A stretch of DNA of 64,000 nucleotides, taken from positions 3,732,001 through 3,796,000 of the forward strand of contig NZ_WSRO01000002.1 of the NCBI RefSeq assembly GCF_009769735.1, in the 5' to 3' direction. A model generated the notes under the pieces. The model ran no database searches and had not been told where the DNA came from. It saw only the letters and a program-made list of their open reading frames with translations. This DNA comes from Streptomyces sp. BA2 (GTDB taxonomy: Bacteria; Actinomycetota; Actinomycetes; Streptomycetales; Streptomycetaceae). Shown in pieces: positions 54,518 through 64,000 of this stretch. Position 1 is the stretch's first letter. The number at the start of each line of letters is the position of its first letter. Both the position numbers and the translations under genes were made by a program.

Positions 54518-54518
<1 letters not shown>
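54497..54518. repeat. CTAG-rich 10-bp inverted repeat at the hppD stop
   Basis: GAGCTAGCTA, AC, TAGCTAGCTC. Four CTAG tetramers occur in the ~27 bp around it, including the hppD TAG. CTAG is rare in such genomes. It may act as a weak terminator. Confidence 0.8.
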
Positions 54519-56282
<1,764 letters not shown>

Positions 56283-56411
56283 CGCGGGTAGGTAGAACTG
56301 CGAACAGCCGCACGACGTACCGCAAGCACGACCTACGCAGCACGACGCACGACGCACGACGCACGCGGGCGACGGGAGACTCCCGCCGCCGTCTGAACCG
56401 CGCCTGGGCAG

Positions 56412-57071
56412 GTGAGCAGTTCAGTGAACTTCTGGGACTACCTCGGCAACCGCCACCAGCAGTTGCTGACGGACGCGTACCAGCACGCCAGCGCAGTCTT
56501 CCAGTGCATGGTCGTGGCGACCGTCATCGGAGTACTGATCGGCGTCGTCACGTACCGCAGCGAGTGGGCGGGCAATCTCGCCACGACCGCGACCTCCACC
56601 ATCCTGACCATCCCGTCGCTCGCCATGATCGGTCTGCTGATCCCCGTCGTCGGCCTCGGTGTCGCCCCGACGGTCATCGCCCTGACCCTCTACGGCCTGC
56701 TCCCCATCGTGCGCAACGCCATCGTCGGCCTGCGCGGCGTCGATCCCTCGCTGGTCGACGCGGCGAAGGGCATCGGGATGTCGCGTGCCGCACGCCTGAT
56801 GAAGGTGGAGCTCCCGATCGCCTGGCCGCCGATCCTGACCGGCATCCGCGTCTCCACGCAGATGCTGATGGGCATCGCGGCCATCGCCGCGTACGCGTCG
56901 GGCCCTGGCCTCGGCAACGAGATCTTCCGCGGCATCGGCTCACTCGGCAGCAAGAACGCGCTCAACCAGGTGCTCGCGGGCACGCTCGGGATCATCGTCC
57001 TGGCCTTGCTCTTCGACGCCGCGTACGTCCTGATCGGCCGCCTGACCATTTCGAGGGGTATCCGTGTCTGA
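56412..57071 (+). CDS. ABC permease, OpuB/OpuC (betaine/choline) type
   Basis: 219 aa from a GTG at 56412. It has five to six helices and the permease loop GMSRAARLMKVELPIAWPPILTGIR, which contacts the ATPase. The segment TILTIPSLAMIGLLIPVVGLG is characteristic of the OpuCB/OpuBB family. It is the first gene of a four-gene operon and overlaps the next by 8 bp. It imports quaternary amines for osmoprotection or choline use. Confidence 0.9.
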   Translation: MSSSVNFWDYLGNRHQQLLTDAYQHASAVFQCMVVATVIGVLIGVVTYRSEWAGNLATTATSTILTIPSLAMIGLLIPVVGLGVAPTVIALTLYGLLPIVRNAIVGLRGVDPSLVDAAKGIGMSRAARLMKVELPIAWPPILTGIRVSTQMLMGIAAIAAYASGPGLGNEIFRGIGSLGSKNALNQVLAGTLGIIVLALLFDAAYVLIGRLTISRGIRV

Positions 57072-58353
57072 GACCACCGCGACTTCCACCGACGGGGCGA
57101 CGGCCGAGAGCGCGGCGGCCCCGAACGCCCCCACGGGCGCGACGATCGAGCTGGAACACCTCACCAAGCGGTACGCGGGCAGCGGCGACCCCGCGGTGGA
57201 CAGCGTCAGCATGGAGATCAAGGCGGGCGAGATCGTCATCCTGGTCGGCCCGTCCGGGTGCGGGAAGTCGACCACGCTGAAGATGATCAACCGGCTCATC
57301 GAGCCGACCAGCGGCCGCATCCGCATCGGCGGCGAGGACGTCACCGAGATGGACCCGGTGAAGCTGCGCCGGAGGATCGGCTACGCGATCCAGTCGTCCG
57401 GGCTCTTCCCGCACATGACGGTCGCCCAGAACATCGCCATCGTGCCGAGGATGATCGGCTGGGGAAAGTCGAAGATCAAGAACCGGGTCGAGGAGATGCT
57501 CGACCTCGTCGGCCTCGACCCGGCCGAGTTCCACGGCCGCTATCCGCGTCAGCTCTCCGGCGGCCAGCAGCAACGCGTCGGTGTGGCAAGGGCGTTGGCG
57601 GCCGACCCGCCCGTACTTCTGATGGACGAGCCGTTCGGCGCGGTCGACCCGATCACCCGCGACCACCTCCAGGACGAGCTGATCCGGCTCCAGCACGAGC
57701 TGCACAAGACGATCGTCTTCGTCACGCACGACTTCGACGAGGCCATCAAGCTCGGCGACCGGATCGCGGTCCTGCGGGAGCGCTCGCACATCGCGCAGTT
57801 CGACACCCCGGAAGCGATCCTCACCAACCCCGCCGACGACTTCGTCTCCGGTTTCGTGGGCGCGGGCGCGGCCCTGAAGCGGCTCAACCTCACCCGCGTA
57901 CGCGACGTGGAGATCGCCGACTTCGCTACGGTGACCGTCGACGACCCGCTCCAGGACATCTTCGACAAGCTGCGGGCCAGCGGCACGAACGAACTGCTGC
58001 TCCTCGACAAACGCGGCCGCCCCTACAAGTGGCTGCGGCGCGGTGACCTGATGCGCGCCAGGGGCTCGCTGGCCCGCGCGGGCACCCTCGTCCACGACAC
58101 GGTCACCCGTGACGCCACCCTGCGCGACGCGCTCGAAGCGGTCCTCACGGACAACGCGGGGCGGGTCGCGGTCACCGGGCGGCGCGGCGAGTACACCGGC
58201 GTGGTGGACATGGAGACGCTGATGAACTCCGTCCACGAAATGCTGGAGGCCGACCGGCTCGACGCGGTGGAGCACCAGCACGAACTGGAGGAGCAGCGCG
58301 CCGAGTTGACCCACCAGGAGCAGGAAGGCCCCGGAGGGGAGGCGAAGGCGTGA
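57064..58353 (+). CDS. ABC ATP-binding protein with CBS domains (OpuBA/OpuCA type)
   Basis: 429 aa from a GTG at 57064. It shows Walker A GPSGCGKST, the signature LSGGQQQRVGVARALA, Walker B VLLMDEPFGAVDP and the H-loop THDFDEA. Residues about 285-395 form two CBS motifs (VTVDDPLQDIFDKL, DNAGRVAVTGRRGEYTGVVD) that in this family sense ionic strength or cyclic-di-AMP. A Glu/Gln-rich coil ends the protein. It overlaps the next gene by 4 bp. Confidence 0.93.
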   Translation: MSETTATSTDGATAESAAAPNAPTGATIELEHLTKRYAGSGDPAVDSVSMEIKAGEIVILVGPSGCGKSTTLKMINRLIEPTSGRIRIGGEDVTEMDPVKLRRRIGYAIQSSGLFPHMTVAQNIAIVPRMIGWGKSKIKNRVEEMLDLVGLDPAEFHGRYPRQLSGGQQQRVGVARALAADPPVLLMDEPFGAVDPITRDHLQDELIRLQHELHKTIVFVTHDFDEAIKLGDRIAVLRERSHIAQFDTPEAILTNPADDFVSGFVGAGAALKRLNLTRVRDVEIADFATVTVDDPLQDIFDKLRASGTNELLLLDKRGRPYKWLRRGDLMRARGSLARAGTLVHDTVTRDATLRDALEAVLTDNAGRVAVTGRRGEYTGVVDMETLMNSVHEMLEADRLDAVEHQHELEEQRAELTHQEQEGPGGEAKA

Positions 58354-59258
58354 AAGGCATCCCCGGGAGCAACCCCCGGATCCCCGACCACACACCGGTC
58401 CCCGACGACGGGCCCGGCCCACGGCCCGAGGGCGAGCACGACGTCAAGGGCCATCACTTCCGCGACACGGGCGAGGGCGAGCCGGAGCCGCCTGCCCCGG
58501 CGGTGGCCACAGACCGGGCACGGCGGATCGGGTGGCAGAAGCTCACCATCCTGCCCGCGTTCCTCATCGTCGTCCTGGTGCTCACCTGGTGGTGGTTCGA
58601 GCAGGCCGACCTGGACTCGATCTCCAAGAACGCCCTGGCGGACGGCAATGTCTGGCTCAGGCTCCGCCAGCACATCCAACTGACGGTGATCTCCACCTTC
58701 TTCGTACTGATCATCGCGATCCCGCTGGGCATCCTGCTGACCCGCAAGAAGCTCCGCAAGGCCGCGCCCGGCGCGATGGCCCTGGCCAACATCGGCCAGG
58801 CGACGCCGGCGATCGGCCTCCTCGCCCTCCTGGTGATCTGGATCGGCATCGGCGAGAAGGCGGCCCTGATCGGCATCATCATCTACGCCGTCCTGCCGGT
58901 GCTCTCCAACACCATCGCGGGCCTGAACGCCAATGACCCGACCCTCCTGGAGGCCGCGCGCGGCATCGGCATGTCGGCGTGGGGAGTCCTCGGCAAGGTC
59001 GAACTCCCGCTGGCGGTGCCGCTGATCCTGGCGGGTGTGCGCACCGCGCTCGTCCTGAACGTCGGCACGGCGACGCTCGCCACGTTCGGCGGTGGCGGCG
59101 GGCTCGGTGACCTCATCACCACCGGGATCACCAACCAGCGGATGCCGGTGCTCATGCTCGGCTCGATCCTGACGATCGCGCTCGCGCTCCTGGTGGACTG
59201 GCTGGCCTCGCTGGCCGAACTGGTCCTGCGTCCGCGTGGGTTGGAGGCCGGGTCATGA
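58350..59258 (+). CDS. ABC permease 2, OpuB/OpuC type
   Basis: 302 aa. A ~60-residue polar cytoplasmic N-terminus precedes six helices. The coupling loop GIGMSAWGVLGKVELPLAVPLILAGVRTAL is present, and NVGTATLATFGGGGGLGDLITTG is typical of OpuCD. It forms a heterodimeric channel with the first permease. It overlaps the binding-protein gene by 4 bp. Confidence 0.9.
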   Translation: MKGIPGSNPRIPDHTPVPDDGPGPRPEGEHDVKGHHFRDTGEGEPEPPAPAVATDRARRIGWQKLTILPAFLIVVLVLTWWWFEQADLDSISKNALADGNVWLRLRQHIQLTVISTFFVLIIAIPLGILLTRKKLRKAAPGAMALANIGQATPAIGLLALLVIWIGIGEKAALIGIIIYAVLPVLSNTIAGLNANDPTLLEAARGIGMSAWGVLGKVELPLAVPLILAGVRTALVLNVGTATLATFGGGGGLGDLITTGITNQRMPVLMLGSILTIALALLVDWLASLAELVLRPRGLEAGS

Positions 59259-60223
59259 GGGTTACGTTGCGTACGGCGGCCGTGGGTGTCGTGGGCTGCG
59301 CCCTGCTCGTGAGCTGCGGTCTGACCAGCGGCAGCCCGATGGTGGACGACGTCGAGCCGGGCACGATCGGCAAGGGGGAGCCTCTGAAGGGCGCCGATCT
59401 CACCGTCACGTCCAAGGAGTTCACCGAGCAGCTTGTCCTCGGCGCGATCATGGGCATCGCCTTCGAGGCGGCCGGCGCGGATGTCCTGGACCGGACGGGC
59501 ATCCAGGGCTCGATCGGCGCACGCGAGGCCGTCAAGGGCGGTGACGCGGACGCCATGTACGAGTACACGGGCACCGCCTGGATCACGTACCTCGGCAATT
59601 CCGAGCCCATCGACGACCCGCAGAAGCAGTGGGAGGCGGTGCGCAAGGCTGACGCGAAGAACGGCGTCACCTGGCTGCCGCCCGCCGAGCTCAACAACAC
59701 CTATGCCCTGGCGATCAACCGGAAGAACGAGGCCAAGTACAAGCCGAAGACCCTCTCGGACGTGGCGGCCCTGTCGAAGAAGGACCCGGGCGCGGTCACG
59801 CTGTGCGTGGAGAGCGAGTTCTCCTCGCGTGAGGACGGTCTTCCTGGCATGCAGAAGGAGTACGGGATGAAGATCCCCAACTCCAACATCACCAAGATGG
59901 ACACCGGGATCATCTACACCCAGGTCTCCAAGGGGTCGTGCACGTTCGGCGAGGTCTTCACCACCGACGGCCGCATCAAGGCGATGGACCTGGCGGTGAT
60001 GGAGGACGACAAGCACTTCTTCCCGAACTACAACGCGGCCCCGGAGATCAACAGCAAGGCGCTCGATGAGCACCCGGAGATGGCGGAGGTCCTGGCCCCC
60101 ATCACGAAGAAACTGAACAACACGGTGGCCCAGGAGCTGAACTCCAAGGTGGATGTGGAGGGTCAGGATCCGCATGCGGTGGCGTTGGACTGGTTGGTGG
60201 AGGAGGGGTTCGTCAAGGAGTGA
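59255..60223 (+). CDS. betaine/choline-binding lipoprotein (OpuAC family)
   Basis: 322 aa. The lipoprotein signal is short, with the lipobox LLVSC and Cys22. The mature part is the OpuAC/ProX fold: LTVTSKEFTEQLVLGAIMGI, ADAMYEYTGTAWITYLG and GSCTFGEVFTTDGRIKAMDLAVMEDDKHFFPNYNAAP. It captures quaternary amines outside the cell. It completes the permease-ATPase-permease-receptor operon. Confidence 0.92.
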   Translation: MRVTLRTAAVGVVGCALLVSCGLTSGSPMVDDVEPGTIGKGEPLKGADLTVTSKEFTEQLVLGAIMGIAFEAAGADVLDRTGIQGSIGAREAVKGGDADAMYEYTGTAWITYLGNSEPIDDPQKQWEAVRKADAKNGVTWLPPAELNNTYALAINRKNEAKYKPKTLSDVAALSKKDPGAVTLCVESEFSSREDGLPGMQKEYGMKIPNSNITKMDTGIIYTQVSKGSCTFGEVFTTDGRIKAMDLAVMEDDKHFFPNYNAAPEINSKALDEHPEMAEVLAPITKKLNNTVAQELNSKVDVEGQDPHAVALDWLVEEGFVKE

Positions 60224-60275
60224 CGCTCGAATTCACCCTGCCCTGCCAGGGGGCGGGGGACCTACGGTGGGCCGC

Positions 60276-60413
60276 ATGAGAATCACCGTCGATCTCCCTG
60301 AAGACCTGCTCCAGGAAGCCGAGTTGCGGGCTGCGCGCAGAGGCGTCGCCGTCAGCGTCGTGATCGCCGACGCGCTGCGGGAGGCATTCGCGCGGGAGGA
60401 AGTGCTGGAGTAG
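60276..60413 (+). CDS. small ribbon-helix-helix-like protein
   Basis: 45 aa from the ATG at 60276. MRITVDLPEDLLQEAELRAA and ALREAFAREE resemble the ribbon-helix-helix DNA-binding fold of VapB/CopG-type antitoxins. No toxin gene adjoins it. It could be an orphan antitoxin or a small regulator. Confidence 0.65.
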   Translation: MRITVDLPEDLLQEAELRAARRGVAVSVVIADALREAFAREEVLE

Positions 60414-60425
60414 CGAGATCCGGAC

Positions 60426-60473
60426 ATGCAAAGACTCCGTTGCAGAGAAACCGTTGCAACGGAGTCTTTGCAT
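60426..60473. promoter_or_regulatory. perfect 19-bp inverted repeat upstream of the ArsR-like gene, probable operator
   Basis: ATGCAAAGACTCCGTTGCA (60426-60444) and its exact complement (60455-60473) flank a 10-nt loop. Each arm contains the dyad TGCAA-N8-TTGCA. It ends 15 bp before the regulator start, so it fits autoregulation better than termination, though a hairpin could do both. Confidence 0.7.
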
Positions 60474-60488
60474 CTCTACAGTCGAGGC

Positions 60489-61088
60489 ATGACGGACGAC
60501 ACGACGGATCCCGAGGGTCGGAAGGTCCACACCCTCACCCCCCACTCCCTGCGGGGACTCGCACACCCCCTGCGCATGCAGCTGCTCATCTCGCTGCGGC
60601 GCGACGGACCGGCGACCGCCTCCCAACTGGCGGCCGGTCTGGGCGAGTCCAGCGGCGCGACCAGCTATCACCTGCGCCAGCTCGCGGCGCACGGCTTCGT
60701 CGAGGACGCACCGGACCGGGGCAAGGGGCGGGAGCGGTGGTGGCAGTCGGCACACCAGGGAACGCGCCTGGACGAGTCGCTCATGAAGGACCCGGACCCG
60801 ACGGTGCGCGGCGCTGTCGCCGTCTACCTCCACGAGGTCGCGGCCTTCCACGCCACGGAGGTCTCCACCTGGATCGGCACCCAGCACGAATGGCCCACGG
60901 AGTGGACGGATAGCTCCGACATCAGCGACTACACCCTGCGCCTGACGCCCGAGCTCACCGCCGAACTGGCCGCCAAGGTCAACGAACTCATCGAGAGCTA
61001 CCGCGCGTCGGCGGTCGACGAGAGCACTCCGGGTTCCGCCAAGGTGCGCCTGCACACCCACGTCTTCCCCACGCACTACACGGAGTGA
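60489..61088 (+). CDS. ArsR/SmtB-like winged-helix regulator
   Basis: 199 aa from the ATG at 60489. The winged-helix domain is at about 15-85: LRGLAHPLRMQLLISLRRDGPATASQLAAGLGESSGATSYHLRQLAAHGFVEDA. A ~100-residue C-terminal region (ERWWQSAHQGTRLDES, VRLHTHVFPTHY) is conserved in a streptomycete clade. No metal-binding Cys cluster is visible. It is followed by a small gene at 61101 and no transporter. Confidence 0.85.
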   Translation: MTDDTTDPEGRKVHTLTPHSLRGLAHPLRMQLLISLRRDGPATASQLAAGLGESSGATSYHLRQLAAHGFVEDAPDRGKGRERWWQSAHQGTRLDESLMKDPDPTVRGAVAVYLHEVAAFHATEVSTWIGTQHEWPTEWTDSSDISDYTLRLTPELTAELAAKVNELIESYRASAVDESTPGSAKVRLHTHVFPTHYTE

Positions 61089-61100
61089 GAGGCCTCAGCC

Positions 61101-61307
61101 ATGCATCCCGACATACACCTGCTGCTGCACCGCACCCGAGCCACCGAGCACCACCGTGCGGCGCCCTTACGGCAGCGCCGCCCCCACCTGCGTACTCAAC
61201 TCGGCTGGACGATGGTCGAGTTCGGCCTGCGCCTGGTCAGCAGCTCGGAACCTTCCCGCCCCGCTCCAGGGAACGCAGCGCGTCAACCGTGCCCGTCAGT
61301 GTCGTGA
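61101..61307 (+). CDS. small protein coupled to the ArsR-like gene
   Basis: 68 aa from the ATG at 61101, GAGAGG upstream, 12 bp after the regulator stop. The first ~45 residues (HPDIHLLLHRTRATEHHRAA, LGWTMVEFGLRLV) look like genuine coding sequence and resemble short proteins seen after such regulators. The last ~24 residues overlap the convergent Lon-like gene by 71 bp and may be extension. Confidence 0.5.
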   Translation: MHPDIHLLLHRTRATEHHRAAPLRQRRPHLRTQLGWTMVEFGLRLVSSSEPSRPAPGNAARQPCPSVS

Positions 61308-62043
61308 TCGGGATCAGCTGAAGCCCCTTCGGCAGCTCCGCCTCGGCGTCCGAGCACTCCGCCTTCGGGACCAGGAAGACACTCGCGCCGTCACGCTTCG
61401 CGGCCTGCGTCTTCATCGAGACACCGCCGACCGGGCCGACCTTGCCGTCGGCGGAGATCGTTCCGGTGCCCGCGATCTTCCGGCCGCCCGTCAGGTCCCC
61501 GCCGGTCCCGTTGCCGTCGATCATGTCGATGATGCCGAGCGAGAGGAAGAGGCCCGCGCTGGGGCCTCCGATCTTGCCCAGGTCGACCTTCACCCTCACC
61601 TTGTCCGTGCCGTCGACGCCGCTCGCGTCGAGGTAGGAGAGCGCGGCCCGCGTGGCCGTGTCCTGCGACTTCTTCATGTCGCCGAGGTTGTGCTTCTCGA
61701 CTTCCTTGACGTTGTCGCCGGTGGGGTACACCGAGTCCTTGGGCATCACGGAACGGTCCGTACGGAACCAGCCGTCCACCACGTCGCTCAGCCTCACGTC
61801 CATGTCGGGCCCGGTGGCCACGATCGTCGTCATCCGCAGCTGCCCCTCCGTCTCGCGGGTGGGCGCTCCGGTGATCGTGATGACCGGCTTGCCCTTGCTC
61901 TCGCCGAGTACGTTCGCCGTCGACCCCGGCTGGGCCACGGCGAACGGCAACGGCGCAAGGCCGACGACGGCGAGCAGGGCGGCCACGGGGGCGGCACAGA
62001 CGGCGAGGGCCTTGGGGCGCGTGAGGCTGGAGAGGGAGAACAC
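61237..62043 (-). CDS. secreted Lon-like (S16) serine protease-domain protein
   Basis: 268 aa. A signal peptide or signal anchor spans residues 1-38 (LAVCAAPVAALLAVVGLAP). The C-terminal half is the Lon proteolytic domain with the catalytic dyad Ser162 (GGPSAGLFLSLG) and Lys211 (GPVGGVSMKTQAAK). The ATPase part of Lon is absent. Stand-alone forms (YlbL-like) in Gram-positives carry a PDZ domain; here only a short N-terminal region exists. It probably cleaves membrane or wall-associated proteins. Confidence 0.85.
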   Translation of the reverse strand: MFSLSSLTRPKALAVCAAPVAALLAVVGLAPLPFAVAQPGSTANVLGESKGKPVITITGAPTRETEGQLRMTTIVATGPDMDVRLSDVVDGWFRTDRSVMPKDSVYPTGDNVKEVEKHNLGDMKKSQDTATRAALSYLDASGVDGTDKVRVKVDLGKIGGPSAGLFLSLGIIDMIDGNGTGGDLTGGRKIAGTGTISADGKVGPVGGVSMKTQAAKRDGASVFLVPKAECSDAEAELPKGLQLIPITTLTGTVDALRSLERGGKVPSC

Positions 62044-62073
62044 GGGTTCAATCTAACGTGCGAGGGAGTGGAT

Positions 62074-62131
62074 CAGCCCGTCCGGCGTTTGAGGACGAAC
62101 GCGGCGAAGCCGGTGACCGACGGCGCCCAAG
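62074..62131 (+). repeat. dispersed intergenic repeat, copy C
   Basis: CAGCCCGTCCGGCGTTTGAG followed by GACGAACGCGGCGAAGCCGG and TGACCGACGGCGCCCAAG. It lies between hpdR and the Lon-like gene and matches copies A and B. Confidence 0.9.
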
Positions 62132-62154
62132 AGAAGCGGCTCGCCCGCGCGGCC

Positions 62155-62796
62155 TCAGCGCAACGCATCCGCCACTTCGCGCGCCGCATCCACCACCCGC
62201 GGCCCCACCCGCTCCGGCACGGAGTCCGCCAGCATGACCACGCCCACGCTCCCCTCTATCCCGGTCACGCCGACCAGAGGCGCCGCGGCCCCGCTCGCGC
62301 CGGCCTCCAGCTCGCCGTGTGTCAGCGCGTACCCGGGGTCGGTGGCGAGGCCCTGCCGGGCGGCCAGGATCGCGCGGCCCGCGGCTCCCCGGTCCAAGGG
62401 GTGCCGGAAGCCGGTCCGGTAGGCCACGTGGTAATCCGTCCAGGTCGGCTCGACGACGGCGACGGCCAGCGCTTCGGTGCCGTCGACCAGCGTCAGGTGC
62501 GCCGTCGCGCCTATGTCCTCGGCGAGGGAGCGCAGAGCGGGCAGCGCGGCCTCGCGCACCAGCGGATGCACCTGGCGGCCCAGGCGCAGCACCCCGAGGC
62601 CGACCCTGGCCCGGCCGCCCAGGTCACGGCGGACCAGGGCATGCTGCTCAAGGGTGGCGAGGAGGCGGTACACCACGGTGCGGTTCACACCGAGCTTGTT
62701 CGACAGCTCGGTGACGGTGAGCCCGTGATCGGTGTCGGCCAACAACTTGAGGACACGCAGTCCTCGGTCGAGGGTCTGGGAAGTCTCCGCGGTCAC
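62155..62796 (-). CDS. hpdR: IclR family regulator, HpdR orthologue
   Basis: 213 aa. The GTG at 62796 is chosen because AAGGAG lies 8 nt upstream; the GTG at 62805 overlaps that site. It has the IclR HTH (LDRGLRVLKLLADTDHGLTVTELSNKLGVNRTVVYRLLATLEQHALVRR) and a GAF-like effector domain (ALRSLAEDIGATAHLTLVDGTEALAVAVVE, ILAARQGL). In S. coelicolor HpdR, six to seven genes from hppD, represses hppD and hpdA; the position agrees. Confidence 0.85.
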   Translation of the reverse strand: MTAETSQTLDRGLRVLKLLADTDHGLTVTELSNKLGVNRTVVYRLLATLEQHALVRRDLGGRARVGLGVLRLGRQVHPLVREAALPALRSLAEDIGATAHLTLVDGTEALAVAVVEPTWTDYHVAYRTGFRHPLDRGAAGRAILAARQGLATDPGYALTHGELEAGASGAAAPLVGVTGIEGSVGVVMLADSVPERVGPRVVDAAREVADALR

Positions 62797-63137
62797 GACG
62801 CCCACTCCTTAGGTGAGGGTCGACGGCCCCTTTACGCGGCGGTTGCGTCGCCGGTCCCGTGGGCGACGCGCGTCAGAGGCCGCCGGTCGGAACTCCGGCT
62901 GCGCTCCGCGGCGGCGCTGCCACGGGGCGTGTACGTTGCGGGGACATTAGCGAGGCCGTCCCGCTCAGCGGAAGACTCCGTCCAGAATCCGGGCACGAGA
63001 CCGGTTGTTAGGGGCGCAATGCCCCATACGCGGGGCACTCCGGCAGAGGTGTGCACGACTCCCGCACACACGGAACACACTCCTCCCCACTCCAGCGCCC
63101 CCTCCGGCACCCCCTCCAGCGCCCCCGGAGGGCACCC
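62797..63137. other. 341-bp gene-free region between hpdR and the helicase gene
   Basis: No convincing gene in any frame. It holds the hpdR promoter region. A CCAGCGCCCCCTCCGGCACC-type imperfect repeat lies near 63095-63130, just past the helicase stop. Confidence 0.5.
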
Positions 63138-64000
63138 TCACTTCATGCGGGTGGCCCACTCCCCGACCTTCGCGATCCGCTGCCGCAGCTGCCCGGCGGT
63201 GGCCTCCGCGCTCGGCGGCCCGCCGCACGTGCGCCGCAGCTCGGTGTGGATCACGCCGTGCGGCTTCCCGCTCTGGTGGGAGTACGCGCCCACCATCGTG
63301 TTGAGCTGCTTCCGCAGCTCAAGCATCTCCTTGTGGGAGACTACGGGCCGCCGCTCGGCGGGCAGTTCGAGAAGATCCGCCTCCTCGTCGGGCCGCTTCT
63401 TGCTGTGCGCGATCTGCCGGGCCTGCCGCTTCTGGAGCAGCATCTGCACCTGGTCGGGTTCGAGGAGGCCGGGGATGCCGAGATAGTCCTGCTCCTCCTC
63501 GCTCCCCGGGTGCGCCTGCATGCCGAACTCGGCGCCGTCGAAGAGGACACGGTCGAAGACGGCGTCGGACTCCAGCGCCTCGAAGGAGAACTGCTCCTGC
63601 TCGCCGGTGTCCTCGTCCTGCTCCTTGTTCGCCTCGTCCATCTCCTGCTCGGACTCGGCGTAGGGGTCCTCTTCCCCCTCCTTCTTCGGCTTGTCGAGTA
63701 CGTGGTCGCGCTCGACCTCCATCTCGTTGGCATGGCCGAGGAGGTCGGGGACCGTGGGCAGGAAGACCGACGCGGTCTCGCCGCGCCGCCGGGAACGCAC
63801 GAAGCGTCCGACGGCCTGGGCGAAGAAGAGCGGCGTCGAGATGGTGGTGGCGTACACACCCACCGCGAGGCGCGGCACGTCGACACCCTCGGACACCATG
63901 CGGACCGCGACCATCCACCGGTCGGTGCTCGCGGTGAAGTCGTCGATCCGCTTGGAGGCGCCCGTGTCGTCGGAGAGGACGACGGTGGCCTTCTCCCCGG
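63138..64000 (-). CDS. DEAD/DEAH-box helicase (superfamily 2), C-terminal part
   Basis: The window ends inside the gene; 287 residues are visible. The frame runs through SDDTGASKRIDDF and the helicase motifs VRMVSEGVDVPRLAVGVYAT (V) and QAVGRFVRSRRRGETAS (VI). A ~100-residue acidic insert (Glu/Asp/Gln-rich, EDPYAESEQEMDEANKEQDE) follows, then a C-terminal helical domain (KRPDEEADLLELPAERRPVV). It resembles actinobacterial DNA repair helicases of the XPB/RadD type. The nucleic-acid substrate is not evident. Confidence 0.85.
   Translation of the reverse strand, partial: GEKATVVLSDDTGASKRIDDFTASTDRWMVAVRMVSEGVDVPRLAVGVYATTISTPLFFAQAVGRFVRSRRRGETASVFLPTVPDLLGHANEMEVERDHVLDKPKKEGEEDPYAESEQEMDEANKEQDEDTGEQEQFSFEALESDAVFDRVLFDGAEFGMQAHPGSEEEQDYLGIPGLLEPDQVQMLLQKRQARQIAHSKKRPDEEADLLELPAERRPVVSHKEMLELRKQLNTMVGAYSHQSGKPHGVIHTELRRTCGGPPSAEATAGQLRQRIAKVGEWATRMK

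Noticed and set aside
61156..63486. 776-aa plus-strand open frame
   Set aside because: Runs antisense through the Lon-like gene, hpdR and the helicase and lacks any motif.

Overview
The window is very GC-rich, uses many GTG starts and strong GC hairpin terminators, and carries Streptomyces marker genes: an SsgA-like sporulation protein, a DasR-type N-acetylglucosamine PTS, hppD with two flanking regulators, and RDD, DUF1707 and DUF445 proteins. It is a chromosomal segment of a Streptomyces. From nagF to hpdR the order agrees with what I recall of the S. coelicolor core chromosome. The order rdgB-rph-MBL hydrolase-cysM-cysO-mec-DUF2017-clpS-nicotinate phosphoribosyltransferase also mirrors the mycobacterial Rv1330-Rv1341 block.

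Layout. 0-12.9 kb is more variable: an MFS fragment, a class E sortase, a SEC-C protein, a restriction/methylation-like island (SRA-HNH nuclease divergent from a C5 methyltransferase whose catalytic Cys is Val, followed by a broken ORF), two small secreted proteins, an FAD monooxygenase, a GlxA-type regulator, an MFS transporter and a DUF445 protein. 13-21 kb holds an SGNH hydrolase, a DUF1707 protein, a three-gene ABC-2 exporter, a bifunctional penicillin-binding protein and a guanidinium exporter preceded by a guanidine-III riboswitch. 21-25.5 kb has a GroES-like protein, DUF3618, Bcp, a ProP-like transporter, an unusual multi-HTH HNH protein and tRNA-Leu(UAG).

25.5-42.5 kb is housekeeping: RdgB, RNase PH, the nagF-nagE1-nagE2 PTS with DasR-like dre boxes, an MBL hydrolase, the CysO/CysM/Mec thiocarboxylate cysteine pathway with a probable leaderless attenuator peptide, a cobalamin ABC transporter under a B12 riboswitch lying between cysO and mec, an amino-acid permease, ClpS and NAD salvage genes. 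42.5-54.5 kb has an immune-inhibitor-A metalloprotease, two RDD proteins, SsgG, a GlcD-like oxidase, a TPR protein, a ~600-bp non-coding satellite array and a three-ORF cobalt nitrile hydratase/thiocyanate hydrolase-like operon. 54.5-64 kb has hppD, hpdA, an OpuB/OpuC-type betaine/choline ABC operon, an ArsR-like regulator with a perfect inverted repeat, a Lon-like secreted protease, hpdR and the 3' part of a helicase gene.

The strongest leads are the methyltransferase with the Cys-to-Val change beside a modification-reading nuclease, the split-beta nitrile hydratase-like operon, a CysO with residues beyond its diglycine, the satellite array, and a recurring pattern of short tandem repeats sitting on stop codons. 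All calls come from reading the sequence; no database search was run.
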